Assembly: GCA_024220505.1 (NCBI GenBank) | Contig: JAKZZE010000037.1 | Coordinates: forward strand, 248,001 to 312,000 | DNA length: 64,000 bases | Reading direction: 5' to 3' | Source: Rhizopus arrhizus | Lineage: Eukaryota; Mucoromycota; Mucoromycetes; Mucorales; Rhizopodaceae | Shown: positions 58,027 to 64,000 of the stretch, in pieces | Position numbering within the stretch: the first letter of the stretch is position 1 | Layout: each line of letters begins with the position of its first letter | Made by a program: the position numbers and the translations under genes | Notes under the pieces: generated by a model | What the model was told of the DNA's origin: nothing | The model's input: the letters and a program-made list of their open reading frames with translations, nothing else | Database searches by the model: none

Positions 58027-59353
58027 ATGTCTTCCAACGCTGCTAACAACATGCCAACTCTTGCCTATATTGCCGAAAAAACTATGACGGCTGACTGTAC
58101 CATAAAGTAAGTTCGTTTTTAAATGGGAGGGAACGTAACTAAAGGCAACTGGTATAAGTTATTTAAAGGAAAATGGCGCTTTTTTTTCTACACGCAAGTG
58201 TAAAGAAGGTTCTGAAATGCGCTTGAACCAGTCAAGCCGAGATGGATTCTTTTGGCGATGTGGCTCAAGGAACTGTGCGTGCGGTCGTAGCCGTATTTCT
58301 TACCTGGACGGCTCCTTTTTCCAAGGTCGCAAGTCCATCATCCACCAAACACTATTGGTAGTGTACCTCTTTCTATTACAAGTTCCAAATGGAACAATAT
58401 CTACCATGACTGGTCTTAGTCTGCCAACGGTCCGCAGCATTATTAAGGACATATACCAAATAATGGAGGCAGATCTGCGAATTGAAGATGTACAAGTCGG
58501 TACGTGATGCTTTGTTTACATCAGAGTATGTGATTAACAAGTCATACTTAGGTGGAGTTAACAGTGATGGGCAGCCAATTGTCGTTGAAATAGACGAAAG
58601 TAAGTTTGGCAAGCGAAAATATAATAAGGGAAAGAGGGTAGATGGTGTTTGGGTTGTTGGGGGTGTAGAGCGTACGCCCGAGCGTAAGGTGTTCTTGTTG
58701 ACGGTACTTAACCGCAATCAAAATACCTTGAAGTTAATAATCGATACATTCGTAAAGGATGGTAATGATTAGAATATGTATATGCTAGATGATCAGTGCA
58801 CCTAATCATTGATGACAGGCTCCCATGTTATGGTAGATTGCTGGAAAGGCTATAAAGGGATTGACAGTGATCCAAGCCGAAACTTGATTGTTGAAACGGT
58901 CAATCACTCAAAAACGTTCCGTGATCCGAAGACAGGTGCTTGTACTAATACTATTGAAGGTATGTACTTGTGTAAACCGTAGAATCCTTAAACTATGCTA
59001 ACAGCCTGCTACTAGGCACCTGGAATGGTATCAAACGAGGAGTGACTAGTCGTCACCGCACAGCATCGATGATGCCATGGAAGTTAGTGGATTTCATATG
59101 GCGTAGGAAACATGCCAGTAATCACTGGAAGGCAATGCTTGCTTGCTTTTCGCAAGTGTCGTTCAATAGAGCAGGCATTGCCGACCAAGGTCCACTGGTA
59201 TCTTTGCTGACTACCGTCTTAGAGGATAGCATTAGTGATCAAGGGGAAATGGAACCAATTATTTTCATCTCAGATGAGGATTCCGAAAACGAATACGATG
59301 AAGATTATACTCCTACTTCTCGTACCACCATGAAAAAGCCCCGCACTGCTTAA
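58027..59353 (+). CDS. Merlin-type transposase
   Basis: Five exons (58027-58106, 58159-58499, 58552-58761, 58819-58959, 59016-59353), all in phase, encode 369 residues. An N-terminal zinc-ribbon-like part runs from DCTINYLKENG through RKCKEGSEM and FFWRCGSRNCACG; an HTH-like segment (NGTISTMTGLSLPTVRSIIKDI) follows. The ISXO2/IS1595-type DDE core has the first Asp in VVEIDESKFGKRKYNKGKRV, the second in SHVMVDCWKGYKGI and the Glu in NTIEGTWNGIK. VNHSKTFRDPKTGACTN is the conserved stretch between the last two. The C-terminal tail is acidic with PTSRTTMKKPR. All catalytic residues are present and no stop is found, so the enzyme may be active. The spliceosomal introns mean it depends on host splicing. 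Confidence 0.88.
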
Positions 59354-59552
59354 AATAAACAAATAAAACTTTCATAGATAACCATACAAATCAGGGCCAT
59401 ATAGTGTCTATTTTCTTGCTTCAATAATGTCTGCTAGTTGCCTTTTTGGGACATAAATGTTACACCATCTGAGAGTAAATTGTCCGAGCTTTCGAATGAT
59501 GTATATCTTATGCCTATATGCTTGATTTTAGCTCCGCTACAGGCTTGCAAAA

Positions 59553-59580
59553 ATGTGGACGGTAAATCTTTCATTTAGCC
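59553..59580 (-). repeat. Right terminal inverted repeat of the Merlin transposon
   Basis: 28 bp. Its reverse complement starts GGCTAAATGAAAG and ends CCGTCCACAT, matching the left end apart from positions 3-7. The second CATTTCTT follows directly. Confidence 0.85.
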
Positions 59581-59588
59581 CATTTCTT

Positions 59589-62500
59589 TGAATAAAAAGT
59601 TAAAAATCAATAAAGTTAATAAAATTACTGGTTCCTATAATTTTTTGTCTCATAATAATGAAATTTCTCGTATTGGGATTACTGATCCGTTGCAATTTAA
59701 ATATGCAAATGGTATTCAGTTTAAACATTCATTAGAAGTAATGAAGTTTAACAAAGAATTCGAATTTGATATTCTTCTTGGAACTGATATCTTGCCTAAA
59801 ATGAATATTGGTTTAACTGGTGTAGCATTTAAATTGGATGGTGAATATTCACACTCTGATACTACAGCCAACGATAATCTAATTTTAGAAAATATCAATA
59901 TTGATCGTGAAAATAAATATGAGCCTGATAATTCGCCAGCTGGTACTCCCAGACAAAGGGCAGAATTTTTCAAAATAATTAAAGAGGCCATTGATGAGAA
60001 CCAGAGCATTCCTATTGAATCTTCATGTCCAATGCCTGAGTCCATTATCCACCTTCCCACTAAAGAAGGCGCTACGGCTTATAGACGGCAATATCCAATT
60101 CCGCACGCTTTAAGACCAGTATTAGACAAGCAAATAAAAGAGTGGTTGGAGACTGGTACCATTATCAAGTCCAAAATCAACACATCTTTTAATAGTCCAC
60201 TCCTTCTCGTTCCTAAGAGAAATAAAGCTGGTGAAATTGTTAATCATCGGGTGTGTTTGGATGTGAGACTGTTGAATAAAATATTACCTCCCACTTTCAA
60301 TTATCCTGTTCCATTGATCAGAGATATCTTTGATAACCTGGCTGGTAAAAAGGTGTTTACAACACTTGATTTGTCTAATGCATACCATCGATTCAAAGTT
60401 GCATCTGAAGATGTACATAAATTAACCTTCACACATAACAATGCCCAATATTCTTTCATTAAAGGATGTTTTGGAGTAAAAATGCTGACTTCCCAATTCC
60501 AAAAGTGCTTAGCAACCCTATTTGATGGGATTGACTGTGTACAAAACTTTGTTGATGACTGTATTATTGCTAGTGATAGTTATGAACAGCATGCAAAAGA
60601 TGTGAAATTGGTGATTGATAAGCTGACCTCTGTGAATTTAATAATAAATCCAGAAAAATGTGTATGGTTTCAACAATCAGTTCGACTTTTAGGCTTTGTT
60701 GTAAACACGACAGGCACTAAAGTAGATCGTAAAAAGCTAACAAATGTTGAAAATTGGCCACTTCCTAACAAAAGTAATAAGCAAATCCAACAATTTATGG
60801 GTTTGATCAACTACTTTAGAGAATACATCCCAATGATTTCCAGAGTAGCTGAACCAATCACAAGATTGAGTAATGCTGCCAATGTGGAAGAATTGTGGAC
60901 TGATGAGCAAACAAACAGTTTTTATGCTTTAAAAAAGATCTTGCAGTCAGACATGATTTTGCATTATCCCAATTTAAATAAAAAGTTCTATGTGGCTACA
61001 GATGCATCGTTATATGGTGTTGCGGCAGTTCTTTATCAGAAAGACGAACATGATCGTGACAAGTATATCAGTTTTATCTCCTCTTCGTTGACACCTTCGC
61101 AAAGACGTTGGAGTACAACTAAAAGAGAGCTGTATGCAATCGTATTAGCACTCAACAAATTCAGGAAATTTTTATGGGGCAGACACTTTACCGTTTATAG
61201 TGATCATAAAGCCTTAGTTTATCTACATACCCAGAAAATTGCTAATCCTATGATGATCGGCTGGATTGAGACACTTCTTGACTTTGATTTTGATGTAGTC
61301 CATATCCCTGGTATATTGAATAAGCTTCCTGACATGTTAAGCCGTTTGTATCCACCTTTACAGGATAGCTACAAACTGGTGGAGGATAATGTGCCAAGCA
61401 AATTAGATAACCGTAACAAGAAAAGAGTTATTGCTAAAAGAAAGAAATATAGCAGAGATAAAATTATTAATGTTCTTGCTACAAAATTGATAGAAACTAA
61501 AAATGAACGTACCGATTACATGACTCCTCCTGAAGAAGAGAGAGATGCTATACTTAGAGAAACACATTCCTTTGGACATTATGGATACCAAGCAATAGTC
61601 AGAGACATTCATAGTCGAGGCATGCATTGGACTAATATTTATGATGAAGCAAAGAGTATTGTGAGTTCCTGTACCGAATGTCAGAAACATAACATTAGCA
61701 AGAGAGGCTATCACCCTTTGACTAACGTTATGGCTAATAGGCCGTTTGATCATATAGCTATTGATCTTGCAGGACCACTTCCAGTGACGGATGAGGGTTA
61801 CTTGTTCTTATTAGTTGTCACTGACATTTGTACAAAATACGTTGTAATCAGGGCACTAAAAAACAAACAATCAGATACCATTGCAAAACAGCTAATTAAT
61901 ATCTTTGGAGATTATGGATTTCCACGAATCATTCAAAGTGACAATGGAACTGAATTCAGAAATGCTTTAATGACAAGTATATCAAAAAACCTTGGAATAG
62001 ATCGTAGATACTCTACTGCGTATCATCCACAAGGTAATGGAAGTGCTGAAGCTAGTGTAAAAATTGCATTGAATACATTGAGAAAGATGGTACAATCCAA
62101 TAGTAGAGATTGGGATCATTATCTTCCAATTGTACAACTCTGTATGAACAGATACATAAAAAACAAATCACTAAGCTCTCCATTCTCACTCATGTATGCT
62201 CGCAGAGTAAACTTACCTGACGATTATACAAATAAAGAAAAGTATCCACTCCCAAAAGATGTAATGACCATCAAAGAACTTGAAGAACGAGTCAATTACA
62301 TGGAAAATGTTATATTTCCTGCCATAAATGAAAGAACCCAAAAGATTAATGAGGAGTATAGTAAGAGATACAATGATAAAAACATACTTGTAAATATCCC
62401 CAATGGAACACATGTAATGGTTAGACTGAATAGTAGAAGTGGGAAACTTGCACCACTATACGAAGGACCTTATACAGTGGTTCGAAGGAACAAAGGAGGA

Positions 62501-62974
62501 TCATATGAGTTAAAAGATGAGCAGAATGAATTAATGCATCGTAACTATACGCCATCTGAATTAAAAATAGTGCATATAGATGAGTCTAATATTGAAGATG
62601 AATACTATGAGCTTGAAGACATTAGAGATCATCGTGGACCTTCTGGCAATAGAGAGTATTTGGTAAAATGGGCTGGTTATGGTGAACGTGCCAACACATG
62701 GCAAAAGGCCGGTGATTTCACAGACCCAACTATCATACAAAAATATTGGGATAAACAAGACGAAATGAAAAAGTTGGAACATGAGAGAGCTGAACAAATT
62801 GTGAAAAAAGCATCATCCAATTCCAAATATAATAAGTCCAATAGAAATTCCACACCTAAAGTGAGTGATGAGAAGAAAGTAAATTCTGTTGAGACAAAGA
62901 AAAGAACTCTTCCTACAAATCTTAGCAGAGAAGAAAGATTGTTAAAGAGAAGACTTAACAAGGAGAAAAAATAA
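59589..62974 (+). CDS. Pol of the gypsy element: protease end, RT, RNase H, integrase, chromodomain
   Basis: About 1128 codons, continuing the gag-protease frame after the Merlin insertion. In order: the end of the protease (FDILLGTDILPKM); reverse transcriptase with CLDVRLLNK, TTLDLSNAYH and the FVDD active site (NFVDDCIIASD); RNase H with YVATDASLYGVAAVL and VYSDHKALVYL. The integrase follows, with an HHCC zinc finger (HSFGHYGYQ...CTECQKH) and the catalytic D (IDLAGPLP), D (QSDNGTEF) and E (GSAEASVKI). A GPY-like segment (YEGPYTVVRR) precedes the C-terminal chromodomain (YELEDIRDHRG, EYLVKWAGYGERANTWQ). In chromoviruses the chromodomain directs integration to modified histones. No internal stops were seen. 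Confidence 0.93.
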
Positions 62975-63138
62975 TAAAAAAAAAAAAAAGAAAAGAAAAA
63001 CGGACAAAGATAGTCACGGTAAATTACCCGCAATTTAGCATGAAAATGATCTACCAAATTGATTAGACATTTCATAACGCATACCTATTCACTTTTATGC
63101 CGAATCAACAAGGTGTTGTTGAATCTGGTGGAGGATAA

Positions 63139-63798
63139 TGTTAAGGATACATAAGATTATAGTCACTTTATTTTAGTAAAAGGAATCAGATATGATCCTG
63201 AATAATATGTTGACATAACTTGGAATCATTTATAACATTATTCCCAACACAGATCAATAAAATACTTTGATTAGATTTTTATATTAAGCTTTATTCATAT
63301 TTACTTCACATAGTCAAATAAGATGACATGGTTGTAATATAGTTTAGTGATAGTATGAGCATGTTGAATAAGGAATGACGATTACTTACCGGATCATCAT
63401 TAGTCATGAAAACATTTATCCTGACTGAGATATTATTGTTAGCAATGATATCCAATCACGGAACTAAAGGTCATTATATTCATCCGTACCGTCTCCTTAA
63501 ATAGTCTTTATCCAGAGTTATCTGAAACCATCCCAATAGCATAATTGACAATACAAGCTAGGAACAGGCTAAACTAATAATTAGAAATCGTAATCATCTA
63601 TTCTGTCAAGTTGATTATAAATCTGTCCTAATTCTTTATCCGTATCATGTCTATAAATACTCTCACTTTTTACATGTAGAATTTATTTTGATCAAATAAT
63701 AGTTATCTTAACTTAATAAAGAGATACCAAGTTCTAACAGTATTTCTTTATCTTTGATTGCTATATTATATTTACCTAAAACTCCCCTATCCTAAACA
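63139..63798 (+). repeat. Right LTR
   Basis: 660 bp. Identical to the left LTR apart from C at 63693 (A at 55707) in my reading. Followed directly by the ATGGA duplication. Confidence 0.95.
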
Positions 63799-63994
63799 AT
63801 GGATTAATAATTAATGAGTATGATATAACTGATGACAAATAGATAATGGTTACGTGTTCCTCCATTGTTATCTTTGTCATCATAAGCATTTATCCATAGA
63901 ATACTCGTATATGATTGACTGTGATTGACTGTGATTTAGTCCCTGGATTTAATATAATTTAACCGTGCAATTACGCAGCATCTTATCCTTAATG
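63799..63994 (-). repeat. Probable second half of the relic inverted LTR
   Basis: After the duplicated ATGGA, the sequence ends near 63994 with CTTATCCTTAA, similar to the reverse complement of the LTR start (CTTATGTATCCTTAACA). The middle is only loosely alignable. With 54940-55152 it would form one old solo LTR of about 400 bp split by the new element. Confidence 0.4.
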
Positions 63995-64000
63995 AAGATT

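Larger units (their letters stand above)
57371..59580 (+). mobile_element. Merlin-type DNA transposon (IS1016/IS1595 superfamily)
   Basis: 2210 bp with 28-bp terminal inverted repeats. Both begin GG and share TGAAAGATTTACCGTCCACA plus one further base, differing only at positions 3-7. Flanked by the 8-bp duplication CATTTCTT. It encodes a complete-looking transposase (58027-59353). Left of that gene lie about 650 bp of non-coding sequence with a hairpin and a tRNA-like block. Intact ends, gene and target duplication suggest a recent, possibly still mobile, copy. Confidence 0.9.
55153..63798 (+). mobile_element. Complete Ty3/gypsy (chromodomain) LTR retrotransposon, interrupted by a Merlin transposon
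   Basis: 8646 bp in total (6436 bp without the Merlin insert). Two 660-bp LTRs start TGTTAAGG and end CTAAACA, with 5-bp ATGGA duplications outside. The order gag, protease, RT, RNase H, integrase, chromodomain identifies Ty3/gypsy (chromovirus-like). The LTRs differ at one position in my reading (55707 A, 63693 C), so insertion was recent. A purine-rich tract (GGTGGAGGATA) precedes the right LTR. The primer-binding site could not be identified: the sequence after the left LTR is T-rich, and gag starts only 24 bp downstream. The protein frame is open except for the Merlin insertion at 57371. Confidence 0.95.

Overview
The window looks like nuclear DNA of an early-diverging filamentous fungus, most probably Mucoromycota (Mucorales-like). 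It is very AT-rich. Introns are short (about 45-60 nt, GTAAGT-like donors, TAG/CAG acceptors) and splicing them restores the reading frame in gene after gene. Intergenic DNA is full of long poly(A)/poly(T) tracts. The gene families (Slm1, Vts1, Cdc12-type septin, Nrc-2/Fpk-type kinase, Smp3, Nab3-like) are fungal. The mobile elements (DIRS-like, LINE with CCHC ORF1, Tc1-like, chromodomain Ty3/gypsy, Merlin) fit a mucoralean genome. No rRNA gene, canonical tRNA gene or CRISPR array was seen.

Layout. 0.2-2.3 kb: Nab3-like RNA-binding protein with poly-Q tail (+). 2.5-5.95 kb: a decayed element with ~350-bp inverted terminal repeats containing DIRS-type RNase H and tyrosine-recombinase remains. 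6.2-6.8 kb: Cu/Zn superoxide dismutase (+). 8.3-9.2 kb: secreted cysteine-containing protein (-). 9.3-10.9 kb: Vts1-like SAM protein (-). 11.2-12.2 kb: SDR oxidoreductase (-). 12.5-14.5 kb: Slm1-like BAR/PH protein (+). 14.7-15.5 kb: phosphatidylserine synthase (-). 15.8-18.9 kb: three tightly packed minus-strand genes (SWIM zinc finger, DUF4604/KIAA1143-like, Nrc-2/Fpk-type AGC kinase). 19.2-22.0 kb: F-box-like and mitochondrial PPR proteins (-). 22.9-26.0 kb: kinesin, probably kinesin-4 (-). 26.05-27.8 kb: LINE relic. 28.4-30.6 kb: Smp3/PIG-Z GPI mannosyltransferase (-). 31.4-32.5 kb: F-box/LRR protein (+). 34.0-37.8 kb: FHIP (FTS-Hook-interacting) protein (+). 37.9-39.0 kb: Mrm1-type rRNA methyltransferase (-). 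39.1-39.7 kb: Tc1/IS630-like transposase relic. 40.0-41.5 kb: Cdc12-type septin (-). 44.0-44.4 kb: mitochondrial acyl carrier protein (+). 45.9-46.4 kb: bHLH factor (-). 46.9-47.3 kb: small membrane protein (-). 47.9-51.1 kb: Vps16 (-). 52.1-52.6 kb: PH-domain protein (-). 55.15-63.8 kb: a complete Ty3/gypsy retrotransposon.

The most notable structure is nested transposition at the right end. A Ty3/gypsy element has 660-bp LTRs (one difference seen), a 5-bp target duplication, one gag-pol frame and a C-terminal chromodomain. Its protease region is split by an intact Merlin (IS1016/IS1595-type) DNA transposon with 28-bp terminal inverted repeats, an 8-bp target duplication and a five-exon DDE transposase. 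The gypsy element itself appears to have landed in an older, diverged, opposite-orientation LTR of a related family.

The host genes are unlinked housekeeping functions: RNA processing, lipid and GPI synthesis, endosome/vacuole trafficking, cytoskeleton and mitochondria. FHIP and Vps16 act in related endosomal tethering pathways, but at 10 kb apart with unrelated genes between them I read that as chance. Exon coordinates are my own manual splice calls, checked only by phase and by continuity with family motifs.
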